In this document: positions 17,231 through 24,894 of the stretch, one piece after another
Position numbering within the stretch: position 1 is the first letter of the stretch
Layout of the letters: each line of letters begins with the position of its first letter
Source of the DNA: Porphyromonadaceae bacterium CG2_30_38_12
Lineage (GTDB): Bacteria > Bacteroidota > Bacteroidia > Bacteroidales > Paludibacteraceae
Reading direction: 5' to 3'
Assembly (NCBI GenBank): GCA_001873635.1
Contig: MNZK01000093.1
Location: forward strand, 1-43,667
DNA length: 43,667 nt
The notes under the pieces: model-generated
What the model saw: only the letters and a program-made list of their open reading frames with translations
Databases searched by the model: none
What the model was told of the DNA's origin: nothing
Translations under genes and position numbers: made by a program

Positions 17231-18889
17231 TTATTTATTTATATTCAGTATTTTAAAATAAAGTGCTTGATCGGTTAAGTTTCTAATTGCCAGTTTCAAA
17301 TCGTTATCTTTCCGCAGCGAAAACTCAACTTGTCCTTTCTGAAAATAATAGCGTTTCATCAATTCCAAACTTAGCAGTTCACTAACATCTGCTTTATTAT
17401 CCAGAATATTACGCTGAACGTCTGGCTTAATTTTAATCTCCAAATTTTTGAGAGCTTCAGCAGCATATTTATCAATGCCTTCCGAACGAGCTAAATCGAG
17501 AAATTCGGCATACATTTTTTCAGATTCTGATTTATAAGTAAATTTTTTTTCTGTTAAAAATTTAACGAAATCATCAAAGTCCTCGTTACTCAATTCAAAT
17601 TCGGATGGTTTAGCAATAGTGGGGTGCGTGGCAACAAATTTATTAGCATATTCAAAATATAAATTTTGAGCAAAAATATAGTAGGCTATGTTTAATTTAC
17701 GGTTATCGGCGGTCAAGGAATCAGGAATGATACCACCACCATCGCGTACAGTCCGACCGTGAAGCGTTTTGAATTCGGTAGTCAAGCTATCAGGTACCCT
17801 TCCAACGCTCCCATCCTCGTTGCGATGAGCATAATCTATCGCCTGAATACAACGACCGCTGGGAATATAATACTTAGCTGTTGTAACCTTTAAATTGCCA
17901 CCATAGCCTATGGGACGAATGTTTTGCACCAAACCTTTTCCAAAGGTTTTTTCACCAATAATAATTCCGCGGTCTAAGTCCTGCATTGCTCCAGCTACTA
18001 TCTCGGACGCAGAGGCTGACGATCTGTTTACCAACACGGCAATTCGTAAATCGGTAAAAACAGGCTCGGTAGGAGTCTTGTACGTTCGATTGGTAAATTC
18101 GCTTTTACCTTTGGTTTGAACTACATCGCTGCCTTTAGGCACGAAAAAACCTAAAATTTTCACAGCCTCATCAATCAATCCACCGCCATTGTTGCGAATG
18201 TCGATTACGAGTGATTCGATGTGCTGATTTTTTACTAAATTGTTTATGGCAGTTTTCATTTCGGTTGCTGATTTATCTGTGAAATCAGACAATTGTACGT
18301 AGCCAACTTTATCGGCAACCAAGGCAGTATATACCACCGGATTAACTTGAATTTTTTCGCGTAAAAATTCTTTTTCAATAATTTTTGTTATGCCAACACG
18401 TTTCAATTTAAGTTTTACGAGCGTGTTTGGCGTTCCTTTCAGTAAGTTGCTAACCTGGCTTACTGTGAGGTTCGCTGTGCTTTTTTTATTGATTTCCAAG
18501 AGTATATCGCCAGCACGAACATCGTTGCGTTGAGCCGGCATTCCTTCGTAAGGTTCGGAGATGTACAAGTCCTTGCCACTTTTTGTAATCAATGCGCCGA
18601 TGCCCCCATATTCACCCGTAGTCATGAATTTAAGATTATCTGTTTCTTTTTCGGGTATATAAACCGTGTAAGGGTCTAAGCGTGAAACCATTTCGTTGAT
18701 AGCCGTAGCTGTCATCTTGTCGTAATTAAGCGTATCCACATAAAAAGCATCTAATTCGCGAAATACGGAATTGAAAATAGATAAATTTTTGCTTATACGA
18801 AATGTGCGGGTATCTGTCCCTTTCGATTCTGCTTGTAGGTTTAAAGTCAGAAAACAAAAAAAGAGTACGAATGCATTAGCTTTTTGCAT
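17231..18889 (-). CDS. S41-family C-terminal processing peptidase
   Basis: A secreted serine protease with a PDZ domain, usually active in the periplasm on protein C-termini. A signal peptide ends near LNLQA. The PDZ domain lies at about residues 90-170 (GGIGALI, MPAQRNDVRAGDILLEI). The S41 catalytic core follows, with SLVIDIRNNGGG, Ser in NRSSASASEIVAGA and Lys in GEKTFGKGLVQ, the Ser/Lys dyad of the family. The 552-residue length is typical of the Bacteroidota members. It starts 15 bp after the radical SAM gene stop, which suggests one transcript. Confidence 0.93.
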   Translation of the reverse strand: MQKANAFVLFFCFLTLNLQAESKGTDTRTFRISKNLSIFNSVFRELDAFYVDTLNYDKMTATAINEMVSRLDPYTVYIPEKETDNLKFMTTGEYGGIGALITKSGKDLYISEPYEGMPAQRNDVRAGDILLEINKKSTANLTVSQVSNLLKGTPNTLVKLKLKRVGITKIIEKEFLREKIQVNPVVYTALVADKVGYVQLSDFTDKSATEMKTAINNLVKNQHIESLVIDIRNNGGGLIDEAVKILGFFVPKGSDVVQTKGKSEFTNRTYKTPTEPVFTDLRIAVLVNRSSASASEIVAGAMQDLDRGIIIGEKTFGKGLVQNIRPIGYGGNLKVTTAKYYIPSGRCIQAIDYAHRNEDGSVGRVPDSLTTEFKTLHGRTVRDGGGIIPDSLTADNRKLNIAYYIFAQNLYFEYANKFVATHPTIAKPSEFELSNEDFDDFVKFLTEKKFTYKSESEKMYAEFLDLARSEGIDKYAAEALKNLEIKIKPDVQRNILDNKADVSELLSLELMKRYYFQKGQVEFSLRKDNDLKLAIRNLTDQALYFKILNINK

Positions 18890-18904
18890 GTGTTTTTTAA
18901 GTTG

Positions 18905-20134
18905 CTAATTTTTTAATTTATGTGTTTTAGCCCATTCCATGACATTAGCTGGTGGACGTTTATTTTCTAATTCGTTTTTCATAAAATCCATATAGGGAGC
19001 CACATGTGCGTAGAACATTTTCCAACCGGCACAAAGATAATTTAAGCCTGGTTCGCCATCTTTGGTGCGAGCAAAACGATTTTTTGGACATTCGCCATTG
19101 CAGGCAAATAAAAACTCACATTCACGGCATTGGCGAGGCAATTTGTCGTGCTTATCGGTTCCAAATTTTAATTGTCGCTCGCTGTACATCATGGAAGCTA
19201 AAGAATCGGTATTGATGTTGCCTAATTTATATTCGGGAAATACAAAATGATCGCAGGAATATACATCGCCGTTAAACTCCATCACGCCGGCATGTCCACA
19301 GTGGCGGGCTAAGGTACAAACTCCGGGCTGCTCTCCTAACCAATTGGCTAAAGTGGAGTCAAACATTTGAATGTAAAATTTACCCACATCCTCCTTTATC
19401 CATTCGTCGAACAGACGACACAAAAATTTTCCCCATTGCAAGGGAGATACCGAGAAGTCGGCTAATTCAGCTTCTTCATCTGGTGGCGTTAATTTCAATC
19501 CATTATCTTGGATATTAATCCGTTCAACGATGGGAGCAAACTGAATATAACGACAATCAATGCTTTTAAAAAAGTTGTAAAACTCAACAGGGTAGTCGCC
19601 ATTAAAATCGTTCACTACTGCCATAGCATTAAATTCTACACCGTGTTTTTTTAAAAGGTCAATTCCTTTCATAACTTTCACAAAAGTGGGCAATCCTCCT
19701 TTGTTTCGGCGATATTCGTCGTGAAATTCCTGTGGACCATCAATAGAAATGCCTATAAGAAAATTATTCTCTTTAAAAAATTCGCACCAAGCATCGGTGA
19801 GCAGTGTACCATTTGTTTGAAGCACATTGTCTATTTGACGACCAGCTCCATATTTTTTTTGAAATTCCAATGCTTTTTTATAAAAACTTATTGGCTTGAG
19901 CAGTGCCTCGCCACCATGCCAAGTAAATAATATTTGTGGCTGCGTTTGCGAATTAATATATTCTTCGGTGAATTTTTCCAAGAGCGTTTCGCTCATCATC
20001 TGACTTTTAGCTGATGGATAAAGATGCTCTTTTTCAAGATAATAACAGTATTCGCAGTTTAAATTGCATGCCGAGCCAACCGATTTCAGCATGACATACA
20101 TGGGCTTTGCGAAAGGAGCAAAAGTATGATTCAT
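18905..20134 (-). CDS. Radical SAM/SPASM enzyme, anaerobic sulfatase-maturase-like
   Basis: Enzymes of this type oxidise a Cys or Ser of sulfatases to formylglycine without oxygen. The 409-residue protein has the radical SAM cluster motif C23-x3-C27-x2-C30 (CNLNCEYC), followed by FTWHGGEALL, and a C-terminal SPASM region for two more Fe-S clusters (CTLARHCGH, YSCDHF, CRECEFLFACNGECP). The layout and length match anSME proteins such as ChuR of Bacteroides. No sulfatase is encoded in the window, so other peptide substrates remain possible. A -7 element candidate lies at 20191-20198. Confidence 0.87.
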   Translation of the reverse strand: MNHTFAPFAKPMYVMLKSVGSACNLNCEYCYYLEKEHLYPSAKSQMMSETLLEKFTEEYINSQTQPQILFTWHGGEALLKPISFYKKALEFQKKYGAGRQIDNVLQTNGTLLTDAWCEFFKENNFLIGISIDGPQEFHDEYRRNKGGLPTFVKVMKGIDLLKKHGVEFNAMAVVNDFNGDYPVEFYNFFKSIDCRYIQFAPIVERINIQDNGLKLTPPDEEAELADFSVSPLQWGKFLCRLFDEWIKEDVGKFYIQMFDSTLANWLGEQPGVCTLARHCGHAGVMEFNGDVYSCDHFVFPEYKLGNINTDSLASMMYSERQLKFGTDKHDKLPRQCRECEFLFACNGECPKNRFARTKDGEPGLNYLCAGWKMFYAHVAPYMDFMKNELENKRPPANVMEWAKTHKLKN

Positions 20135-20190
20135 ATAATGTTGTATTAGCAGTAAGAGTAATTTAAAATAATTTACTTATGAAAAAAGTA

Positions 20191-20198
20191 CAAATATA
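20191..20198 (-). promoter_or_regulatory. Bacteroides-type -7 element for the anSME-like gene
   Basis: CAAATATA reads TATATTTG on the minus strand, 57 bp upstream of the start at 20134. No convincing -33 TTTG is present at standard spacing. This promoter could serve the group anSME, S41 protease, methyltransferase and adenosyltransferase, whose gaps are 9-15 bp. Confidence 0.45.
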
Positions 20199-20271
20199 GA
20201 TGATTAAACAACAGCTTGTTCTGTAAATTAGCTCAAAAAACTATAATAAAAAGTACTTTCCAGCAAGGTTA

Positions 20272-20928
20272 TTAATGAAAAGCTTTGATAAAATAATCGC
20301 CTATTTTGCTTTTAACTTCTTGCATATCAATTGCTTGATTTAACTCTTTTTGCATGGATGTAACGCCCTTATCCATAAAGCCACAAGGATTGATATGCCC
20401 AAAATACGATAAATCGGTATTCACATTGAGCGCAAAACCATGCATTGTTACATAGCGAGAGCTTCGAACACCAATAGCGCAAATTTTTCGGCAGAGGGGT
20501 TCCCCTACATCCAACCACACTCCGGTGGCGCCTTCCAGTCGTGTACTCGCAATGCCATAGTCGGCAATGGTTTGAATGACAGCATCCTCCATTAAATAGA
20601 TGTACTGCTTAAGCCCAAGGTTGAAGTTTGCCAAATCGAAAATGGGATAACCTACAACTTGACCTGGTCCGTGATAGGTAATATCGCCACCGCGATTGCT
20701 CCGTACAAACTGTGCATCGTGTGCTTGTAACTGTATGTAATTCAGTAGCATATTGTGTGCATCGCCACTTTTACCTAAGGTATAAACGTGAGGGTGTTCG
20801 CAAAAAATCAGATAATTTGATGTTTTGTTTCCCTGCATTTTTTTCTCAATGGTTTGGCTGAACAGCATTTCTTGTTTGTCCCAAGCTTGCTGGTAATCTA
20901 TCAGTCCCCAATCACAAATTTCTATCAT
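20272..20928 (-). CDS. lipB: Octanoyl-[acyl-carrier-protein]:protein octanoyltransferase
   Basis: First step of lipoic acid synthesis: transfer of the octanoyl group from ACP to lipoyl domains. The 218-residue protein contains RGGDITYHGPGQVVGYPI, the Lys region KICAIGVR and the catalytic Cys in HINPCG. It is cytoplasmic and of usual length. It stands alone; 376 bp of gene-free DNA precede it on the right and 137 bp separate it from the radical SAM gene. lipA is not in the window. Confidence 0.95.
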   Translation of the reverse strand: MIEICDWGLIDYQQAWDKQEMLFSQTIEKKMQGNKTSNYLIFCEHPHVYTLGKSGDAHNMLLNYIQLQAHDAQFVRSNRGGDITYHGPGQVVGYPIFDLANFNLGLKQYIYLMEDAVIQTIADYGIASTRLEGATGVWLDVGEPLCRKICAIGVRSSRYVTMHGFALNVNTDLSYFGHINPCGFMDKGVTSMQKELNQAIDMQEVKSKIGDYFIKAFH

Positions 20929-21304
20929 TTTTGTAAAGCGTTAGTTGTAATTTTTAATGATTGATGTAAGAATTAAACACGAAGGCACGAAGACACAAAA
21001 TTAATTCAAAAACATTCATTCCAGAATTAACATTATTTAATATACAAAGTATAAAACATAAATGTTTTATTTAAAGAGCATTATCTAATACACTCATAAA
21101 AAAATACTTGGATTTTTAACTCCGTGTCTTCAGTAACGGGTAAATACTATAGGTATAATAATCCGTGACTTCGCAACTTTGTATTTAAACTTAATTTGTT
21201 GTATTTGAATGATATAAATACGTATTACAATTAAACTCTTTTCTTTATCTCCGTTAAATAAAATTGTTAGAAAGCTATTTTTATACAAATTATTTTCTTC
21301 ACGC
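20929..21304. other. Gene-free region with short repeats
   Basis: No reading frame was found in these 376 bp. They hold a tandem-like AACACGAAGGCACGAAGAC at about 20977-20995, a partly complementary GTGTCTTC at 21124-21131, and a 9-bp inverted repeat ATAAAACAT/ATGTTTTAT at 21051-21070 with a 2-nt centre. No promoter with both boxes was recognised. Confidence 0.5.
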
Positions 21305-22012
21305 TTAGAAGCGAACTTGTTTTATCTTACCCATTAGGCTGATAATTTTTGCTTGCCTTCGCAACAGGTAGCCCGATGGATTATTTATCCGAAATTTTCG
21401 GGGGTTAGGAAGGCTTGCAGCTATCAAAGCAGCTTGCCCTTTGGTGAGTTTCGCTGCCGACTTTCCAAAAAACTTTTGCGAGGCTGCCTCCACACCATAT
21501 ACACCATTACCAGTTTCTATCACATTCAAATACACTTCCATAATACGTTCTTTCGTCCAAAAAAGTTCAATCAACACAGTAAAATAGGCTTCTAAACCTT
21601 TGCGAATATACGAACGATGTGGCCATAGAAAAACATTTTTTGCCGTTTGCTGAGATATGGTACTTCCACCGCGAATACGCTTCCCTTTTTGATTGTGCTG
21701 AATAGCTTTTTCGATGGCAGTAAATGAAAAGCCATGATGGCTCATGAATAAATTATCCTCCGAGGCTACAACAGCTTGCGGCATGTTGGTTGAAATATCA
21801 GTAATCGACACCCAGGTCTTTTCGTTGGTGGGTAGATGCTTGTCGAACATAGCTTCTACACTACGAATGACCATAAGCGGCGTTATTAAAATAGGAATGA
21901 AACGAGCCAGAATAACCCAACTTGTGCTAATGGCAAAAAATAAAATAAGAAAATTCCGAAAGTATATCCAAAGTGTGCTGAACCAGCTATTTAATTTTGT
22001 TTTTTTTGCCAT
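21305..22012 (-). CDS. mtgA: Monofunctional peptidoglycan glycosyltransferase
   Basis: The enzyme polymerises lipid II into glycan strands without cross-linking. The 235-residue GT51 protein has one N-terminal membrane segment (about residues 14-38) and the GT51 motifs: catalytic Glu in VASEDNLFMSHHGF, then IRGGSTISQQTAKN, LFWTKERIMEVYLN and GQAALIAASLPNPRKF. There is no transpeptidase domain, so it is MtgA and not a class A PBP. It begins 5 bp after the stop of the TIGR01777 oxidoreductase gene, so the two should be cotranscribed. Confidence 0.94.
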   Translation of the reverse strand: MAKKTKLNSWFSTLWIYFRNFLILFFAISTSWVILARFIPILITPLMVIRSVEAMFDKHLPTNEKTWVSITDISTNMPQAVVASEDNLFMSHHGFSFTAIEKAIQHNQKGKRIRGGSTISQQTAKNVFLWPHRSYIRKGLEAYFTVLIELFWTKERIMEVYLNVIETGNGVYGVEAASQKFFGKSAAKLTKGQAALIAASLPNPRKFRINNPSGYLLRRQAKIISLMGKIKQVRF

Positions 22013-22017
22013 AGTGA

Positions 22018-22896
22018 TTACCCAATTAAATCGTTGATGGCAAGTTTGGCAGTAGGATATTGAAACTGAAAGCCATTATTGACAAGCTTTTCGGGAATAA
22101 AATTGACGGGATTCAAAATTAAACCTGCATCGGTATTTATAAAGCGCGCTGCTATTTTAATGGCAAAAGCGGGTGCGGGTATTCCAATAAGCATACCACA
22201 ACATTGCTGCATGGTGTGCATAAAAGCCTGATTGCTTAGAGGTTCAGGCGAGGTGCAATTCACTATGCCGGCAATATCTTTGTGCTCGATGCAATAAGTA
22301 ATAATTCGAAAATAATCTTCAATATGTATCCACGAAAAACTTTGAGTTCCAGCACCTGCTTTGCCGCCCAATCCAAATTTTGTGAGCAGCTGCAAAGGGC
22401 GAAATGCACCACCATTTTTGCCCAAAACCACCGAAGTGCGTAGGGCTATTTGCCGCGTGCCGATTGGGGTTGAGCTAAAAAAGGCATGCTCCCATTTTCG
22501 AACAACTTCACCGAGAAAACCAGATGATTCCTGATACGTAGTTTCAGTGGCTTGTTGGTTGTTGGCAGCATCGTAAATGGCAGAAGCACTTGCGTTTATC
22601 CAAATTTCAGGCTTTTTTTTTGCTGCCTGCATAGCCTCACCCAAGCGTAGTGTCGTTTCCAAGCGCGATTTGAGTATTTGTGCTTTGTTTTCAGGAGTGT
22701 GGCGGCAATTAATGCTTCTTCCTGCCATATTAAGAAGAACATCCGTATGTTCGAGAGCCTTAGCAATTTCGTTCGTTTGCCAAGGGATATTCCCTGCCGA
22801 ACGGGATATAATTTTCACTTCGTGACCACTATCCTGTAAGCGCGATGTTAGGTAAGAACCAATAAAACCAGTGCCACCGGCAATTAAAATTTTCAT
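22018..22896 (-). CDS. TIGR01777-family NAD(P)-binding oxidoreductase (YfcH-like)
   Basis: The 292-residue protein is an extended SDR-like protein: MKILIAGGTGFIGSYLTSRL gives the glycine-rich nucleotide motif, DVLLNMAGRSI follows, and the C-terminus holds the DUF1731-type part with NPVNFIPEKLVNNGFQFQYP. Substrate and reaction are unknown for the family, also annotated as epimerase. It is the first gene of a two-gene unit with mtgA. A TAAATTTG sequence on the minus strand at 22933-22940 may be its -7 element. Confidence 0.9.
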   Translation of the reverse strand: MKILIAGGTGFIGSYLTSRLQDSGHEVKIISRSAGNIPWQTNEIAKALEHTDVLLNMAGRSINCRHTPENKAQILKSRLETTLRLGEAMQAAKKKPEIWINASASAIYDAANNQQATETTYQESSGFLGEVVRKWEHAFFSSTPIGTRQIALRTSVVLGKNGGAFRPLQLLTKFGLGGKAGAGTQSFSWIHIEDYFRIITYCIEHKDIAGIVNCTSPEPLSNQAFMHTMQQCCGMLIGIPAPAFAIKIAARFINTDAGLILNPVNFIPEKLVNNGFQFQYPTAKLAINDLIG

Positions 22897-22932
22897 AACT
22901 TAAACCAATTTAGCGTATTCTTTTTCAGAGAA

Positions 22933-22940
22933 CAAATTTA
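22933..22940 (-). promoter_or_regulatory. Bacteroides-type -7 element for the TIGR01777/mtgA unit
   Basis: CAAATTTA reads TAAATTTG on the minus strand, a TAnnTTTG match 37 bp upstream of the 22896 start. No clear -33 element was found; the region further upstream is the terminator A-tract. Confidence 0.4.
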
Positions 22941-22957
22941 ATGGAAAAATTGAAATA

Positions 22958-22999
22958 AAAAAAAACTCCACTGAATTTATTTACAGTGGAGTTTTTTTT
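22958..22999 (-). terminator. Intrinsic terminator after the pseudouridine synthase gene
   Basis: CTCCACTG at 22966-22973 pairs with CAGTGGAG at 22984-22991 around a 10-nt loop, flanked by A-runs on the left and T-runs on the right that extend the stem. On the minus strand the hairpin is followed by a U-tract. It ends the leftward gene at 23033. Confidence 0.9.
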
Positions 23000-23032
23000 A
23001 ATACCTATAATAATAACTTTTAGCTTGCTAAT

Positions 23033-24532
23033 TTATTCGTATGCACCCATCATAAGCATATTTATTTCGCGTTCATTAAGGAAACGATATTTGCCACGAG
23101 CCAAATTTTTCTTGGTTAAACCGGCAAAGTAAACACGATCCAAGCGAATAACTTTGTAGCCCAATTTTTCGAAAATTCGGCGAACAACACGGTTTTGACC
23201 AGAATGAATTTGGATGCCTACTTGTTTTAAATCGTCATCTTTTACAAATTCTAATGTATCGGCAGCAATAACGCCATCATCGAGTGTTACTCCTGATAGT
23301 ATTTGTTCGAAGTCAGCTACTTCGAGCGGTTTATCTAAGGCACAATGGTAAATTTTCTTTTTGTCGTACTTTGGATGTGTCAGGCGTGATGCTAAATCGC
23401 CGTCATTGGTCAATAATATCACACCGGTAGTGTTTCGGTCTAACCTGCCTACAGGATAAATGCGCTCACTACAAGCATTTTTCACCAAATCAATCACCGT
23501 CAATCTTTCGTGTGTATCTTCTACGGTCGTAACGCAATCTTTGGGTTTATTGAGAAGGAGATACACCTTTTTCTCCGAACGAACTTGTTGGTTGTGAAAA
23601 AGTACGTTGTCGGTATGCATTACTTTTGTTCCTAATTCGGTAACCGGAACGCCGTTGACCGAAATAACACCAGCCTGAATAAATTCATCGGCTTCGCGAC
23701 GTGAACAAATCCCTGCATTAGCCAAAAACTTATTCAAACGAACTGGTTTCGTTAAATCCACATAACTTTTGCGAAATTCAACCTGCTTTTTAGCACTGTA
23801 TTTGGCATTCGGATCGTAGTTCCCATCGTTCTTACGCATAGGTTTACGAAATTTGGTACTCGTTCTGTTTTCATCAAAACGGTATTCTACAAATTCAGTC
23901 AGCTGACCGTCGCCACTTTTGTTGAGAGTTGGTTTGTTGAAATCTCCGTTCGTACTATTACCATTGCCTACTGTGCGTGGTTTAAAACGGGGTCTGCCAC
24001 TACCCTCGCCTCCATTCGGACGTTTTTCGAGAATAGGTTTGCGTTCGCCATAGCTTGAGTTTCCTCTGTTTTCGTAAGGCTTACGTTCGCCGTAGCTTGA
24101 GTTTCCTCTGTTTTCGTAGGGTTTACGTTCGCCATAGCTTGAGTTTCCTCTGTTTTCGTAGGGTTTACGTTCGCCGTAGCTTGAGTTTCCTCTGTTTTCG
24201 TAGGGTTTACGTTCGCCATAGCTTGAGTTTCCTCTGTTTTCGTAGGGTTTACGGTCGCCATAGCTTGAGTTTCCTCTGTTTTCGTAAGGTTTACGTTCGC
24301 CATAGCTTGAGTTGCCGTTAATCTCAAATTTTCTTTTGTTGCCATTTTCAGCAGAGCTTGGGCGGCTTTCATAAGGTTTTTTGTCTTCAGTGTTCGGACG
24401 ACTACTGCTGTAAGTGTTTGGGGATTTTGAAGCGCCTCTTGTACCTTTTAAAATTGATTTAACATCGCGCTTCTCATAAGGTTTACCATCACGGCTGGCG
24501 GGTTTTCCCTGCCATTTTTCATTACTATTCAT
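23033..24532 (-). CDS. 23S/16S rRNA pseudouridine synthase (RsuA/RluB family) with repeat-rich N-terminal extension
   Basis: The C-terminal 240 residues form a normal RsuA/RluB enzyme that isomerises uridine in rRNA: an S4 RNA-binding domain (VRLNKFLANAGICSRREADEF), then the catalytic motif VGRLDRNTTGVILLTNDGDL with the active-site Asp, and the C-terminal VRRIFEKLGYKVIRLDR. The first 260 residues are a basic, low-complexity extension with seven copies of a 14-residue unit GNSSYGERKPYENR (one with D for E, the last diverging). Basic N-terminal tails occur on this family in Bacteroidota; the repeats probably bind RNA or are disordered (inference). RluB versus RsuA cannot be decided. It stands alone and ends at a strong terminator. 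Confidence 0.9.
   Translation of the reverse strand: MNSNEKWQGKPASRDGKPYEKRDVKSILKGTRGASKSPNTYSSSRPNTEDKKPYESRPSSAENGNKRKFEINGNSSYGERKPYENRGNSSYGDRKPYENRGNSSYGERKPYENRGNSSYGERKPYENRGNSSYGERKPYENRGNSSYGERKPYENRGNSSYGERKPILEKRPNGGEGSGRPRFKPRTVGNGNSTNGDFNKPTLNKSGDGQLTEFVEYRFDENRTSTKFRKPMRKNDGNYDPNAKYSAKKQVEFRKSYVDLTKPVRLNKFLANAGICSRREADEFIQAGVISVNGVPVTELGTKVMHTDNVLFHNQQVRSEKKVYLLLNKPKDCVTTVEDTHERLTVIDLVKNACSERIYPVGRLDRNTTGVILLTNDGDLASRLTHPKYDKKKIYHCALDKPLEVADFEQILSGVTLDDGVIAADTLEFVKDDDLKQVGIQIHSGQNRVVRRIFEKLGYKVIRLDRVYFAGLTKKNLARGKYRFLNEREINMLMMGAYE
24036..24316 (-). repeat. Tandem 42-bp coding repeat, about seven units
   Basis: Within the pseudouridine synthase gene the sequence around CGCCATAGCTTGAGTT recurs every 42 bp seven times, in step with the reading frame, encoding 14 residues per unit. 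The units are near-identical in DNA, with variants CCATAG or CCGTAG and one GGTCGCC, so the array is either young or kept uniform by slippage or gene conversion. Unit number is likely to vary between strains. Confidence 0.93.
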
Positions 24533-24661
24533 TGTAAATTTTTAATTAAAAATATTAGGGCGCAAATTTCGTGAAAAATACTGGATAATCAACTATCAAG
24601 TTGCAGAATACATGCTAAATAACATTAATTACGAGGATAATTAAAAAAACACCCTGCGATG

Positions 24662-24692
24662 TTTGCCATTTTAGGGAAAATAACTATCTTTG
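24662..24692 (+). promoter_or_regulatory. Bacteroides-type promoter of the tRNA-Met gene
   Basis: TTTG at 24662-24665 and TATCTTTG at 24685-24692 are separated by 19 bp and match the -33 TTTG and -7 TAnnTTTG consensus. The tRNA begins 25 nt after the -7 element. This is one of the best promoter matches in the window. Confidence 0.8.
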
Positions 24693-24716
24693 CACCGCTT
24701 TAGAAAAAAGCATTTT

Positions 24717-24790
24717 GGCGGGATAGCTCAGTTGGTTAGAGCGTCGGATTCATAACCCGGAGGTCACGAGTTCAACTCTCGTTCCCGCTA
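24717..24790 (+). tRNA. tRNA with CAU anticodon, probably elongator tRNA-Met
   Basis: The 74-nt sequence folds as a cloverleaf: acceptor GGCGGGA pairs with TCCCGCT (G1 opposite U72 as a wobble), D-arm GCTC...GAGC, anticodon loop TTCATAA with CAT at 24751-24753, and T-arm ACGAG-TTCAACT-CTCGT. The anticodon stem has an A31-C39 mismatch and a T27-G43 wobble. The 3' CCA is not encoded. The paired first base argues against initiator tRNA; a lysidine-modified tRNA-Ile with CAU cannot be ruled out by reading alone. Confidence 0.9.
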
Positions 24791-24804
24791 CTTAATTTAA
24801 AAAT

Positions 24805-24841
24805 ACTTCGTTACCCTCAAGTTGGTTAACGAAGTTTTTTT
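24805..24841 (+). terminator. Intrinsic terminator after the tRNA gene
   Basis: ACTTCGTTA at 24805-24813 pairs with TAACGAAGT at 24827-24835 and is followed by T-run 24836-24841. The last Ts also form part of the -33 element of the ffh promoter. Confidence 0.85.
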
Positions 24842-24868
24842 GTTACTAACGTTTTTTATTTACCTTTG
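24839..24868 (+). promoter_or_regulatory. Bacteroides-type promoter of ffh
   Basis: TTTG at 24839-24842 and TACCTTTG at 24861-24868, 18 bp apart, match the -33 and -7 consensus. The ffh ATG lies 26 nt downstream. The -33 box is built from the end of the tRNA terminator T-tract. Confidence 0.75.
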
Positions 24869-24894
24869 TGCTCTCAAAAAAAAAATAGAATCTT

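Noticed and set aside
24036-24316. CRISPR-like periodic repeat
   Set aside because: The period is 42 bp without unique spacers, and the units stay in frame within a protein-coding gene.
23968-24372. 134-aa minus-strand ORF and 88-aa plus-strand ORF (24055..24321) with striking repeats
   Set aside because: They are other-frame readings of the 42-bp tandem repeat inside the pseudouridine synthase gene, whose own frame gives known S4 and catalytic domains.
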